NCBI GenBank assembly: GCA_963756455.1
Contig: CAVWNC010000001.1
Location: 2,026,563-2,090,562, forward strand
DNA from: DASQPA01 sp963756455
Lineage (GTDB): Bacteria; Acidobacteriota; Thermoanaerobaculia; Multivoradales; UBA5704
Direction of reading: 5' to 3'
Length of the DNA stretch: 64,000 nucleotides
Position 1 is the stretch's first letter; every line of letters begins with the position of its first letter. Both the position numbers and the translations under genes were made by a program. The notes beneath the pieces were generated by a model. It did no database searches and was not told the DNA's origin. It worked only from the letters and a program-made list of their open reading frames with translations. This document shows positions 42,256 to 51,587 of this stretch, in pieces.

Positions 42256-45200
42256 CTATTGCTGGGTCTTCACCGGATCGGCCGGTCGGGTCGGGAGGTG
42301 CCGGGGGTGGTCCGCCATCCGCTTCAGCACCTCTGCGACGGAGCGTTCGAGCTGCGGGTCCCGCCCGTCGAGGACGGAGATGGGATCGTTCTCGACCTCG
42401 ATGTCGGGGTCGACTCCGTGCCCTTCGATGATCCACTTGCCGTCGGCCGACGCCGAGGCGCTCTCGGGGACGAAGACGTTGCCGCCGTCCAAGAGCGGGC
42501 CGTGGCCGCTGATGCCGACGACGCCGCCCCACGAGCGCTTGCCGAGCACCGGACCGAGCCTGGCCTCCTTCCACATGGCGGCGAAGACGTCGCCGTCCGA
42601 GGCGGTGAGCTCGTTCTCGATGCAGACGAGCGAGCCCCAGAACATCGTCACCGGGTAGGTTCCGGTATAGAGGGCGTTGCGCGAGATGCCGGTCGACAGA
42701 AGCTCGCGCCGCAGCCGCTCGAGGATCATCTCCGAGACGAAGCCGCCGCCGTTGTTCCGGATGTCGATGACCAGTCCCTCCTTGCGGACCTGGGGATAGA
42801 AGGCCTTGATGAACTCGCGCAGGCCGTCCCCTCCCATGTCGGGGATGTGAAGGTAACCCACTTTTCCGCCTGAGAGCTTCGCCACCCGCTCGCGGTTCGC
42901 CCGCACCCAGGCGAGGTAGTGGAGTTGCCCCTCGCTCTCGATCGGCCGGACGACCACTTTCCGGGCGCCGTCCAGGGTGGGACGGTCGTTCAGGGTCAGC
43001 TCGACCGTACCTCCGAGCTTGCCGCGGAGAAGCCGGTAGGGGTTGTCGTCAGAAGCCAGCTCGGCGCCGTCGATCGCCAGGACGTAGTCGCCGACCCGGG
43101 CGTCGACGCCGATCTCGGTCAAGGGCGAGCGGTAGCGCTCCTCGTCGTTCTCGCCGGCGTAGATCCGGGCGATCCGGTAGCGGCGGGCATCTCGATCGAG
43201 GGCGAAATCGGCGCCCGGGAGGGCGACCTTCGGCCGCTCCGGGCTGTCGAAATCGCCGCCATCGACATAGGAATGGGAGGTGTTGAGCTCGCCGATCATC
43301 TCGCCCAGGACGTAGTTGAGATCCGAGCGGTGGGCGACTTCCTTCACCAGAGGCCTGTACTCTTCGCCGATCGCCTGCCAGTCGTAACCGTGCATGTTGG
43401 GGACATAGAAGAAGTCGCGGTAGCGCCGCCAGACCTCGTTGAAGATCTCCGCCCACTCCTCGGCCGGCACCCGGTCGACGACCAGGCCGGCGGTCGAGAC
43501 CGTCTTCTTGTGGTCCTTGCCGTCCGGCTTGGCGTCATAAAGAGCGAAAGCGGGGCCGGACTGGACGAGAACCTTGCCGCCGTCGGCCGAGACGTCATAC
43601 CCGTCGATTCCCTCCGCCAGGACCGACTCCTTGCGCTCCTTGAGCGAAAAGAAGACCAGCGCCGGTTTCGGGGCGCTCTCCCGGCCGAGGAACGGAGCGC
43701 CGCTCCGGACATAGAGCAACGCCTCCGCCGTGGCCTTCAGGCCGGAGTAATTATCCGCCTCGACCGGCACCGCCGCCACCCGCTCCTCCAGGCCCGCGAA
43801 ATCGATCTTCAGCCCCTTGCGCGCCTTCTCCTCCGCTTTTTCTTCTTTCTTCTTCTTTTCCTGTTCGTCCGTGTTCTTCTTCCCGACCTCGTCGCTCTCC
43901 GGCGGGAACGGATGCCCCACATCCTTCCTCAAGGCGAGCGCGAAGATCCCGGTCGCCCGGTTGACCGCATAGTTGAGCTCGAAACCCGACAGTTGGGCGG
44001 TGAGATCCCGCTCGGAGAGATAGTAGAGATAGCGTCCCTCGGGGTCCCAGGCGGGCTCGTGGGCGTTGCTCATCTCGCTCGTCACCCGCCGGAGCTTCCC
44101 CTCCGCGACGCTCCATGCCTGGATCGTGCGCAGGCCGCTCTCGTTCGACAGGCTGAAGGCGAGATAGGAACCGTCGGGCGACCAGGTGTAGTCGAGGAGG
44201 TTGCCGCCCGGGTCCTGGGCGACCTCGACGACCTTCCGGCTCGCGAGAGTCACCACCCAGAGCTTGCCGTCCTTGTCGCTCCAGGCGAGGCGTTTGCCGT
44301 CGGGCGCCCAGGCGGGTGCGTAGCGCATCACCTTGCCGTCCGTCGTGATGCGCTCGGGTTGGCCCCCCGCCTGGTCGACGAGATAGAGCTCGTCCTCGCC
44401 GGAGAGATCGGAGAGGAAGGCGACCTTCGCCCCGTCGGGCGACCAGCGCGCCCACTTGTCGTGGGCGTTGCTCGAATGGGTGAGGTTCCGGGTGTTGCCC
44501 TTCTCGATCGGTGCCGAGAAGACGTCGCCACGGGCGACGAAGAGGGCCCGCTCCCCCTGGGGCGAGAGGGAGAAGTCCTCGATCTGCTTTTCCGCCGAGA
44601 CCCGCGAGGGGCGCAGAGCGAGCGCGTCGGTCGGCACCGAGATGGCGAGCGCGCGCACCCGTCCGGTCCTGGTGTCATAGACCTGAAGCTCGCCGCCCAG
44701 CTCATAGACGATCTCGCCGTTTTCTCCCCGGCTCGGCCAGCGCACGTCGTAGCGCTTCTCGTGGGTGAGCTCCGTCGTCGCCTTGCTCTTGAGGTCGTAG
44801 GAGTAGAGATTGAGCGTGCCGTCGCGGTCGGAGGCGAAGTAGATCTTGTCGCCGATCCACATGGGATCGCGATCGGTCCGCGGGTGGTGGGTGATGTTCT
44901 CCTGCCTGTGGGTCTTCAAATCGAAGATGAAGAGATCCTCGGCCCAGCCGCCCTCGTAGCGTTTCCAGGTGCGGAAATCGCGGAACAACGGCGAGTAGAC
45001 GACCTGGGTGCCGTCGGGGGAGAGGTCGCCGGCCCCCGAGAGCGGCATGGGATAGGCCTCGGGCAGGCCGCCGGTCGCGGGCACCCGGTAGAGGCGGGAG
45101 TCGCGGTGATCCCAGCCCTCGCGCAGGCTGCGGAAGACGACCGCCTTGCCGTCGTTCGTCCAGCCGTACACCTGGTTGTCGTAACCCAGGCGGGCGGGGA

Positions 45201-45585
45201 GCGGGCCCACGGCGGGATAGAAGGTGAGCTGGCGGGGGACGCCGCCCGTCGCCGGGATGACATAGACCTGCTCGTCGCCGTCGTACTGGCCGGTGAAGGC
45301 GATCCACTGCCCGTCGGGGGAGAACTTGGGGAAGAGCTCGAGCCCGGGGTGGGCGGTCAGCCGCGTCGCCGACCCGACAGAGCCGCCAGAGCCGGAATCC
45401 GTGATCGTCGCGATCCACAGATCGCCGCCGTAGCAGAAGACGACCTTGTCCCCATGGATGTCGGGGAAGCGGAGGAGCTGGGTCGTCCGGGTGGTGGGGG
45501 TTGATGTCGCCGATGTCGCTTGAAGGGCGCCGGCGAGCATCAGGAGGACGGCCGCGGCGAAGAGGGAGAGGCGTTTCCCGAGCAT
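42256..45585 (-). CDS. Tricorn protease homologue (S41 family), secreted
   Basis: An 1,109-residue protein whose signal peptide (RLSLFAAAVLLMLAGALQA) points to periplasmic or extracellular location. After it come two beta-propeller regions rich in SPDG repeats (LELFPKFSPDGQWIAF, ARWSPDGAKVAFLS), a Lys/Glu-rich spacer near 570-600, then a C1 domain, a PDZ domain (GVDARVGDYVLAIDG) and the S41 core. Candidate catalytic residues by analogy with tricorn are His in TSHSYVDG, Ser-Asp in TASDGDVF and Glu in WIIEGHG. Tricorn degrades oligopeptides, usually downstream of the proteasome; secreted bacterial forms probably serve peptide scavenging. The ATG follows AGGAGA. Length is near the family norm of about 1,050-1,100. 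Confidence 0.9.
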   Translation of the reverse strand: MLGKRLSLFAAAVLLMLAGALQATSATSTPTTRTTQLLRFPDIHGDKVVFCYGGDLWIATITDSGSGGSVGSATRLTAHPGLELFPKFSPDGQWIAFTGQYDGDEQVYVIPATGGVPRQLTFYPAVGPLPARLGYDNQVYGWTNDGKAVVFRSLREGWDHRDSRLYRVPATGGLPEAYPMPLSGAGDLSPDGTQVVYSPLFRDFRTWKRYEGGWAEDLFIFDLKTHRQENITHHPRTDRDPMWIGDKIYFASDRDGTLNLYSYDLKSKATTELTHEKRYDVRWPSRGENGEIVYELGGELQVYDTRTGRVRALAISVPTDALALRPSRVSAEKQIEDFSLSPQGERALFVARGDVFSAPIEKGNTRNLTHSSNAHDKWARWSPDGAKVAFLSDLSGEDELYLVDQAGGQPERITTDGKVMRYAPAWAPDGKRLAWSDKDGKLWVVTLASRKVVEVAQDPGGNLLDYTWSPDGSYLAFSLSNESGLRTIQAWSVAEGKLRRVTSEMSNAHEPAWDPEGRYLYYLSERDLTAQLSGFELNYAVNRATGIFALALRKDVGHPFPPESDEVGKKNTDEQEKKKKEEKAEEKARKGLKIDFAGLEERVAAVPVEADNYSGLKATAEALLYVRSGAPFLGRESAPKPALVFFSLKERKESVLAEGIDGYDVSADGGKVLVQSGPAFALYDAKPDGKDHKKTVSTAGLVVDRVPAEEWAEIFNEVWRRYRDFFYVPNMHGYDWQAIGEEYRPLVKEVAHRSDLNYVLGEMIGELNTSHSYVDGGDFDSPERPKVALPGADFALDRDARRYRIARIYAGENDEERYRSPLTEIGVDARVGDYVLAIDGAELASDDNPYRLLRGKLGGTVELTLNDRPTLDGARKVVVRPIESEGQLHYLAWVRANRERVAKLSGGKVGYLHIPDMGGDGLREFIKAFYPQVRKEGLVIDIRNNGGGFVSEMILERLRRELLSTGISRNALYTGTYPVTMFWGSLVCIENELTASDGDVFAAMWKEARLGPVLGKRSWGGVVGISGHGPLLDGGNVFVPESASASADGKWIIEGHGVDPDIEVENDPISVLDGRDPQLERSVAEVLKRMADHPRHLPTRPADPVKTQQ

Positions 45586-45706
45586 GGTGTCTCCTATAGG
45601 ACGCGGAGCCGGCGCGGACTTCCGCCGGCGGGACCCGAGGGTCGAATGGGCTTTCTACGCAAGGAGAGGAGGGAGGGTTGCAGGGGAGGCAGGGGCCCGC
45701 CGGCCC

Positions 45707-46777
45707 TCAGCCGGGCTCGCCCTTCCCGCCCCGACCGGTCTCCAAAGCCACCTTTGCCATCTTCCCCGGCTCTTTCTTGAGCTCGCCCGCGAGCCGCGTC
45801 GCGACATCCCGCTGCACGGCATTGCGCTCCGGATGCGGCACCTTGGCGACGTCGATCCAGCCGCCCGCCGTGCGGCCGTGGCCGCCGCCCTTGCCGCGGC
45901 GGCCGAGGAGGCGGCGCATCAGGGTGCCGGCGTCGGCCCGGGGGTTGGTGGTCCGGATGGAGAGATAGATGCGGTCGCCGTAGAGGCCGGTCGCGAGCGA
46001 CCAGGTCTTCCCCTCCATGCGGAGGAGGAGGTCGGCGATCTCGGGGATGATGTCGGGCTGCTCGACCGGCCCCAGGTGGGAGACGACCAGGGTGTCGACC
46101 GATTCCAGGTTCTCCAGAGCCTCGTGGAGGTTGCTGAAGTAGGTGAAGGGCAGGCGCGGGGTCTGGATGCGGGCGAGGAGGCGGTGGTTCGCCTCGGGGA
46201 AGAAGATGTCGTAGATCTCCTTGTCGTGCCCGGCGTACTCGCGGGCGAAGTCCTGGGTCTCCGAGCGGATGGCGTAGACCAGGGCGGTCGCGACGGCGTG
46301 GGTCGAGCGCAGGCCGGAGGCGAGGAGATACTCGGCGAGGATCGTCGCCGTCGCGCCGTAGGTCGGCCGCACGTCGTGGTACGGGGTCGCCTGGGTCGGC
46401 TTCCTCAAGGGGTGGTGGTCGATGACGATCTCCGGCACCACCCGGGAGGGTAGCTGGTTGTTGCCGGTCCGCGGCTGGGTGTCGACGAGGGCGAAGTGGT
46501 CGTAGCTTCCTAGGTCCAGGGTGCGGATGTGGGCGAGCGGCAGGCGGAGGGCGCGCATCATCTCCCGGTTCTCCGCCCGGCCGATGATGCCGCCGTAGGC
46601 GGCGGTCGCCTGCTGCTTCAGCACCCGGGAGAGGAGCTGGGCGAGGATGTTCGCCGCGGCGAGGGCGTCGGGGTCGGGATTGTCGTGGGTGAGCACGAGC
46701 CAGCGCCCGCCGCTCCCCAGGAGGCGCACCTTCTCCGCCAGGCGGGCGAAGCAGTCCCGGGTGACCTCGGAGATCAT
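45707..46777 (-). CDS. DHH-family phosphoesterase (NrnA/RecJ-like)
   Basis: A 356-residue protein with the DHH superfamily motifs in order: VLTHDNPDPDALAAA (motif I), an internal Asp in FALVDTQP, the DHH triad in EIVIDHHPLR, and a C-terminal DHHA1-type region with a glycine-rich GGGHGRTAGG loop. Such enzymes are Mn-dependent nanoRNases or phosphatases acting on pAp or cyclic dinucleotides; which one applies is not readable. It has no membrane segments. It is divergent from lgt across a 155-base gap that probably contains both promoters. Confidence 0.85.
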   Translation of the reverse strand: MISEVTRDCFARLAEKVRLLGSGGRWLVLTHDNPDPDALAAANILAQLLSRVLKQQATAAYGGIIGRAENREMMRALRLPLAHIRTLDLGSYDHFALVDTQPRTGNNQLPSRVVPEIVIDHHPLRKPTQATPYHDVRPTYGATATILAEYLLASGLRSTHAVATALVYAIRSETQDFAREYAGHDKEIYDIFFPEANHRLLARIQTPRLPFTYFSNLHEALENLESVDTLVVSHLGPVEQPDIIPEIADLLLRMEGKTWSLATGLYGDRIYLSIRTTNPRADAGTLMRRLLGRRGKGGGHGRTAGGWIDVAKVPHPERNAVQRDVATRLAGELKKEPGKMAKVALETGRGGKGEPG

Positions 46778-46932
46778 GGAGACGGCGATTCTACCGCAGG
46801 CGGAGGGCCCTCACCCCCCGCGGCGGAGCGGAGAGGCCCCCTTCTGCTACCATTGCGCCGCGTTCGGGGCCCCCCTGCGGGGCCGATGACCCCAAACCAG
46901 GCACCAGAACCCCAGGACTTGAAGACCAGCCC

Positions 46933-47742
46933 ATGATCCAAGAGCTCTTCCACATCGGGTCGTTCTCGATCAGCCCCTTCGGCGTCATGCTGGTCCTCGC
47001 TTTCGTCGGCGGCTACCTCCAACTGCGCTGGGGGATGCGCCTCCAGGGGATCGGCGACGAGGAGGACGCCTCCGCCCTCGTCTTCGCCGCCGGGGTCGGC
47101 GGGATCGTCGGCGCCAAGATCTACTACGCCATCCTCTATCACAGCTGGCGGCTGCTCTTCGACCGCTCCGGCCTGGTCTGGTACGGCGGCTTCATCCTCG
47201 GCGCCGCGGCCGTCCTCTACACCATGCGCCACCGGCGCCTGCCGGCCTGGCCGGTGCTCGACGCCGCCGTCCCGGCGCTCGCCCTGGGCTATGCCATCGG
47301 CCGCGTCGGCTGCTTCCTCGTCGGCGACGACTACGGCCGGCCGACCTCGCTCCCCTGGGGGGTCGCCTTCCCGGTCGGCCTGCCGCCGACGACGGCGGGG
47401 TCGCTGCGCGACAACTTCCATGTCAACCTGCCGGCGAGCCTCCCCGACAGCGCCCTCGTCCGCGTCCACCCCACCCAGGTCTACGAGACCCTCCTCTGCC
47501 TCGCCATCTGGGCGATCGGGGTGCGCCTGCTCAAGCGCGGCGGCGGCCCGGGCAGCACGGCCCTCCCCATCCTCGGCCTCCTCGCCATCGAGCGTTTCCT
47601 GGTCGAGATCCTGCGCGCCAAGGACGACCGCTTCCTCGGCCCCTTCACCCTCGCCCAGGCGATCAGCCTCCTCGTCCTCCTCCTGGTCAGCGGGCTCTGG
47701 CTCGCGCGCCGGCGCACGGCGACGGCCCCGCACCCGGCGTGA
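46933..47742 (+). CDS. lgt: Prolipoprotein diacylglyceryl transferase
   Basis: A 269-residue polytopic membrane enzyme that transfers diacylglycerol from phosphatidylglycerol to the lipobox Cys of prolipoproteins. Visible family features are the N-terminal IGSFSISPFGVMLVLAF, the GLVWYGGFILG segment, the IGRVGCFLVGDDYGRP signature and the HPTQVYE motif near residue 178. The C-terminus has two more hydrophobic helices and a basic tail. The downstream gene begins within its stop codon (GTGA), so they are translationally coupled. Confidence 0.93.
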   Translation: MIQELFHIGSFSISPFGVMLVLAFVGGYLQLRWGMRLQGIGDEEDASALVFAAGVGGIVGAKIYYAILYHSWRLLFDRSGLVWYGGFILGAAAVLYTMRHRRLPAWPVLDAAVPALALGYAIGRVGCFLVGDDYGRPTSLPWGVAFPVGLPPTTAGSLRDNFHVNLPASLPDSALVRVHPTQVYETLLCLAIWAIGVRLLKRGGGPGSTALPILGLLAIERFLVEILRAKDDRFLGPFTLAQAISLLVLLLVSGLWLARRRTATAPHPA

Positions 47743-48667
47743 GCCCGGAGGCCCGGGACCGGCGTTTCCGGGGGACGCCGCCGCGCCTGCTGACGATCGC
47801 CGGCTCGGACTCGGGCGGCGGCGCGGGCCTCCAGGCCGACTTGAAGGTCTTCGCCGCCCATGGCGCCTACGGGATGAGCGCGGTCACCGCCGTCACCGTT
47901 CAGAACACCCGCGGGGTGACCGCGATCCATCCCATTCCCCCCGAGATCGTCGCGGCGCAGATCGACGCCGTCTTGGGCGACCTCGGGGCCGACGCGATCA
48001 AGATCGGCATGCTGGGGAGCGCCGAGGTCGTCCGGGCGGTGGCCGCGCGCCTCCGTTTCCATCTCGATCGAGAGAGCGGGGGGGGCCCCCCCTCCCGATC
48101 GTCCTCGACCCGGTGCTGCTCGCGAAGGGGGGCGTGGCGCTCCTCGCGGAGGAGGCCGTCTCGGCGCTCCTTGAGGATCTCTTGCCGCTCGCGACCGTCG
48201 TCACCCCCAATCTTCCGGAGCTCGCCCGTCTGACCGGCCTGCCGGTTGCAAGCGAAGTTGCAAGAGAAGAGGAGAGGCGGCGGGCGGTAGAGACGCTCGC
48301 CCGGCGCGGCCCGGCGGTGCTCGCCAAGGGCGGCCATGCTCCGGAGGGCGAAGGTGGGGATCTGGTTGACCTACTGTTCACGGGAGAGAGGGCGGGGGGA
48401 ACCTGGCACCGGTTCGTCCATCCTCGGCTCGCCGTCCGCTCGACCCACGGCACCGGCTGCACCCTGGCCGCCGCCCTGGCGGCGCGGCTCGCGGTGGGGG
48501 AGCCGTTACCGGCGGCCGCGGCGGGAGCGATAGAGTATGTGGCCGGGGCGATCGCCGCCGCCTACCCCCTGGGGAGCGGGATCGGGCCGATCGATCCGCT
48601 GTATCGACTCAAAACGCGATGGAAGAGTAGGAGCGGGCCCGTGCCTGCCGAGGAGAGAGGGAAATGA
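47739..48667 (+). CDS. thiD: Hydroxymethylpyrimidine (phosphate) kinase, interrupted by a frameshift
   Basis: The enzyme phosphorylates HMP/HMP-P in thiamine biosynthesis. The GTG start lies within the lgt stop. The N-terminal half is clear (LLTIAGSDSGGGAGLQADLK, AVTAVTVQNT, IKIGMLGS) and then runs out of frame at a G8C7 tract (48,078-48,092). The rest continues one base back (PIVLDPVLLAKGG, TPNLPELARL, STHGTGCTLAAA) to a TGA at 48,667. One missing G or C restores about 310 residues, the normal ThiD length. The unrestored first frame would stop at 48,233. Both halves are well conserved, so a sequencing or assembly indel is likelier than decay. The stop overlaps the ypdA start (ATGA). Confidence 0.85.
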
Positions 48668-49722
48668 GCGACGAGATTTTGGACATCCTGGTGGTGGGAG
48701 CCGGCCCGACCGGCATCGCGATCGGCGCTGAGGCGTGCCGGGAGGGCCTCTCGGTGCTCGTCATCGACCGCGGGCCGCTCACGGCTTCGATCCAGGAGTA
48801 CCCCACCTTCCTGCAGTTCTTCACCACCCGCGACCGGCTGGAGATCGCCGGCATCCCCTTCTCGACTCCCGAGGACAAGCCGAGCCGCCGCGAGGCACTG
48901 GCCTACTACGCGGCCGTCGTGGCGCGCTACCGGGTGCCGCTCGCCCTCTACGAGGAGGTTCTAGAGGTCCAGAAGGACGGCGACCTCTTCCGGGTGACCT
49001 CCCGGCCGGCCGGCGAGCGGGCCGAGGGCCAGAAGGGCGAGCCGTCCGTCCGCCGGGCGCGCGCGGTGGCTCTGGCGACCGGCTACTGGGACAACCCCAA
49101 GCGTTTGGGCGTGCCCGGGGAGGATCTCCCCTGGGTGCACCGCCGCTACAAGGAGCCCTATCCGCACTTCGCGCAGGACGTCGTGATCGTCGGCGCCGGC
49201 AACACCGCGGCTGAGGCGGCCCTGGAGATCTGGCGAAACGGTGGCCGGGTCACCCTCGTCCACCGCGGGCCGGAGCTCCGCCCGGGGATCAAGTACTGGT
49301 TGAAACCCGACATCGAGAACCGCATCGCCGAGGGCTCGATCGAGGCCCGGATGAACACCGTCGTCACCGCCTTCGGTCCCGGCGGCGTCGAGGTCCAGAC
49401 CCCCACCGGCGCCGAGACCCTCCCCGCCGTCGCCGCCTATGTCCTCATCGGCTACCGGCCGGACATCGAGCTCGAACGCCGCTGCGGCATCGAGGTCGAC
49501 GCCCAGACCCTGATCCCCCAGCACGACCCGGAGACCTGCGAGTCGAACGTCCCCGGCCTCTACGTCGCCGGAACCCTCCAGGCCGGACAGCGCACGGACC
49601 TCATCTTCATCGAGAACTCCCGCGATCACGGTCCGAAGATCGTGGCGCATCTGAAAGAGCGCCTGGCGAGGGTACCGTCTACACCCGGACGTCCAGAAAA
49701 CGCCGCAACGCGCGATAGATGA
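48664..49722 (+). CDS. ypdA: YpdA-type bacillithiol disulfide reductase
   Basis: A 352-residue FAD/NADPH flavoprotein. The N-terminal FAD loop is VVGAGPTGIAIG and the NADPH loop VVIVGAGNTAAEAAL, and the family-typical stretch EYPTFLQFFTTRDRLEIAGI is present. The C-terminal GLYVAGTLQAG..TDLIFIEN segment closes the FAD site. It lacks the CxxC of thioredoxin reductases, as YpdA does; YpdA reduces bacillithiol disulfide with NADPH. Presence of the gene implies a bacillithiol-using host, which fits Acidobacteriota and not Actinomycetota. It overlaps the end of the convergent cNMP/PilZ gene by 44 bases. Confidence 0.88.
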   Translation: MSDEILDILVVGAGPTGIAIGAEACREGLSVLVIDRGPLTASIQEYPTFLQFFTTRDRLEIAGIPFSTPEDKPSRREALAYYAAVVARYRVPLALYEEVLEVQKDGDLFRVTSRPAGERAEGQKGEPSVRRARAVALATGYWDNPKRLGVPGEDLPWVHRRYKEPYPHFAQDVVIVGAGNTAAEAALEIWRNGGRVTLVHRGPELRPGIKYWLKPDIENRIAEGSIEARMNTVVTAFGPGGVEVQTPTGAETLPAVAAYVLIGYRPDIELERRCGIEVDAQTLIPQHDPETCESNVPGLYVAGTLQAGQRTDLIFIENSRDHGPKIVAHLKERLARVPSTPGRPENAATRDR

Positions 49723-50422
49723 TCGCCTCTTCACCGGGCCGCAGGGCGTCGAAGGCGACCCCGGCGGCATCGCCCTCGCGCCAGGTGACCGTGCCGGCGA
49801 CGTCCAGGATGGGCGGCTGGCCGCGGGGAGCGAGGGCGAACTGGGTACGCTGGCCCTTGGGCAGGCCGCCGGTGAGGCCGGAGACGGCGACGCCGCCGAG
49901 CGAGAGGTTTTCGAGCATCAACTCGACCCGGCTGCCATCGCCGAAGCGGGCCTCGGCCGGCACCCCGAGGCGGATGCGGACGTCGCGCTGACCGGCGAGC
50001 CCGAGGAGCGACGAGACGTTCATGCCATGCCGGCGGATGATCTCGGCGCGGAACTTGAGCTCCAGCCCCGGATTGTCGGCAAGAACCTGGAGGAGGTCGG
50101 TCTTGTCGATCCGCAGAAGCCGGGTAGGTCCCGAGGTGCGCGCCGAGGCCAGGCGGCGAGCCCGGTTCAAGAGCCCCATCTCACCGAAGTATCCTCCCTC
50201 CTCTAGCCGAGCGAGGAGCTGGATGGGCTTCCCTTTGGTGTCGCGGAAGACCGTGACACCCCCTTCGCGAACGAGGTAGAACGAATCGACCGCATCCCCC
50301 TCGCGAAAGAGAACGTGGTTCGCCGGATAGCTCACCTCGCTGGCGAATCCCGCCAGGCGGGAGAGCTGGTCCTCGTCCAAGTCCGCGAAGAGAGACACCT
50401 GGCGCAGAAAATCTTTGAGCAA
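49679..50422 (-). CDS. Cyclic-nucleotide-binding (Crp-like) plus PilZ-domain protein
   Basis: A 247-residue cytoplasmic signalling protein. Residues about 5-120 form a cNMP-binding domain (FADLDEDQLSRLAGFA, VLFREGDAVDSFYLV, GGYFGEMGLLNRARRLA). A linker helix leads to a C-terminal PilZ domain (VRIRLGVPAEARF, LMLENLSLGGVAVSG, VAGTVTWREGDAAGVAFD). The N-terminal RxxxR of canonical c-di-GMP binders is not obvious, so ligand binding by PilZ is uncertain. I chose the TTG at 50,422 because GGAGGT lies 6 bases upstream and the protein then begins LKDFLRQVSLF as relatives do; an in-frame GTG at 50,464 is the alternative. Confidence 0.85.
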   Translation of the reverse strand: MLKDFLRQVSLFADLDEDQLSRLAGFASEVSYPANHVLFREGDAVDSFYLVREGGVTVFRDTKGKPIQLLARLEEGGYFGEMGLLNRARRLASARTSGPTRLLRIDKTDLLQVLADNPGLELKFRAEIIRRHGMNVSSLLGLAGQRDVRIRLGVPAEARFGDGSRVELMLENLSLGGVAVSGLTGGLPKGQRTQFALAPRGQPPILDVAGTVTWREGDAAGVAFDALRPGEEAIIYRALRRFLDVRV

Positions 50423-50597
50423 AAACAGACCTCCGGTCCGCGGCCGCCTCCGGCGCGAGTGCACGGGAGAGGGACGATCCGTTTGAACGACCCTATCTTT
50501 TAAGAAGCGACTCTATTGTGCCCCGTAACGGGGAATCCGGCAAGGCCCCGGGAGACGGCGGAAGACTACGAGCCCGGTCCTGCTAGAGTTCCCGGTC

Positions 50598-51194
50598 GTG
50601 GAGCGCTATGTCGTCAACGAGATCTTCTACAGCCTGCAGGGGGAGGGAGTGCGCGCCGGCACGCCCAACCTCTTCCTGCGCTTCGCGCGTTGCAATCTGG
50701 CATGCAAGGTGGAGACCCACGGTTTCGACTGCGATACCGAGTTCGAGTCGGGCCGGCCGATGACGATCCCGGAGATCCGGGAGGAGCTGACGGTCCTTTC
50801 CGCCGACTGCCGGTGGGTGGTGCTGACCGGCGGCGAGCCGGCGCTCCAGGTCGACCGCGAGCTCATCGACGCTCTCCACGACGCGGGCTACCAACTCGCC
50901 GTCGAGACCAACGGCAGCGTCGCCCTGCCCACCGGAATCGACTGGGTGACGGTCTCTCCGAAGGTCGCCGAGCATGCGATCCGGCAGCGCACGGCCCGAG
51001 AGGTCAAGTACGTCCGCGGCTACGGCCAGGCGGTTCCGCGGACGGTCGTCGAGGCCGAGCACTACCTCATCTCACCGGCCTTCGACGGCCCCGCGGTCGA
51101 TCCCCGCACTCTCGACTGGTGCATCCAACTCGTCCGCCAGAACCCGCCCTGGCGGCTGTCGGTCCAGCAGCACAAGCTGTGGCAGGTGCGCTGA
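50598..51194 (+). CDS. queE: 7-carboxy-7-deazaguanine synthase
   Basis: A 198-residue radical-SAM enzyme that converts carboxytetrahydropterin to 7-carboxy-7-deazaguanine in queuosine and deazapurine synthesis. It starts MERYVVNEIFYSLQGEG, the QueE signature. The cluster cysteines are Cys32, Cys36 and Cys45 (CNLACK then GFDCDTEF), wider spaced than the usual CxxxCxxC. LTGGEPALQ is the SAM-binding GGE motif and VETNGS follows. Length suits the small QueE group. The start is GTG. No other queuosine gene lies nearby. Confidence 0.9.
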   Translation: MERYVVNEIFYSLQGEGVRAGTPNLFLRFARCNLACKVETHGFDCDTEFESGRPMTIPEIREELTVLSADCRWVVLTGGEPALQVDRELIDALHDAGYQLAVETNGSVALPTGIDWVTVSPKVAEHAIRQRTAREVKYVRGYGQAVPRTVVEAEHYLISPAFDGPAVDPRTLDWCIQLVRQNPPWRLSVQQHKLWQVR

Positions 51195-51202
51195 GAAACT
51201 TT

Positions 51203-51532
51203 TCAAGGCGAGGGCGCGAGGATGGCCAGGACGAGAAGCCGCTCGCTCCCGTTGTTGCGGACGCCATGCGGCACGCCGTCGGGAGCGATCAGCATCATCC
51301 CGGCCTCCATCGGCTCCTCCCGCCCCTGGAGGAGGAAGAGGCCGCTCCCGGCGAGGACGTGGTAGAGCTTGTCCATCCCGGCGTGAGCGTGGAGACGGTG
51401 CTCCTGGCCGGGCTCGAAGGCGTTCAACCCGACCAGAAGGCGCTCGGACTGGAAAAGAGTGCTCTTCCCCATGCCCTTTGGACCGTAGACGGCATGCTCC
51501 GCGGGACGGAGGAGGATCGGAAGAGAGTCCAT
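51203..51532 (-). CDS. Small cupin-domain protein
   Basis: A single-domain cupin of about 109 residues from the ATG at 51,532 (the frame is open to 51,634). Cupin motif 1 is visible as GLNAFEPGQEHRLHAHAGMDKLYHVLAGSG, giving two His and a likely metal-binding Asp/Tyr region, and motif 2 as LIAPDGVPHGVRNNG. The N-terminal segment AVYGPKGMGKSTLF superficially resembles a P-loop but sits in a strand position of the cupin. Metal and substrate are unknown. The gene overlaps or abuts the downstream end of the XRE gene on the same strand, so they may be co-transcribed. Confidence 0.75.
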   Translation of the reverse strand: MDSLPILLRPAEHAVYGPKGMGKSTLFQSERLLVGLNAFEPGQEHRLHAHAGMDKLYHVLAGSGLFLLQGREEPMEAGMMLIAPDGVPHGVRNNGSERLLVLAILAPSP

Positions 51533-51587
51533 GGCCTGGAACCCCGAGACTACCTGGTCCGCCCGCCTTCGTCCACTCCCCGACGCT

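Noticed and set aside
51450..51480. P-loop ATPase motif in the cupin (GPKGMGKST)
   Set aside because: There is no Walker B and the domain is too small; the residues fall in a cupin strand-loop.
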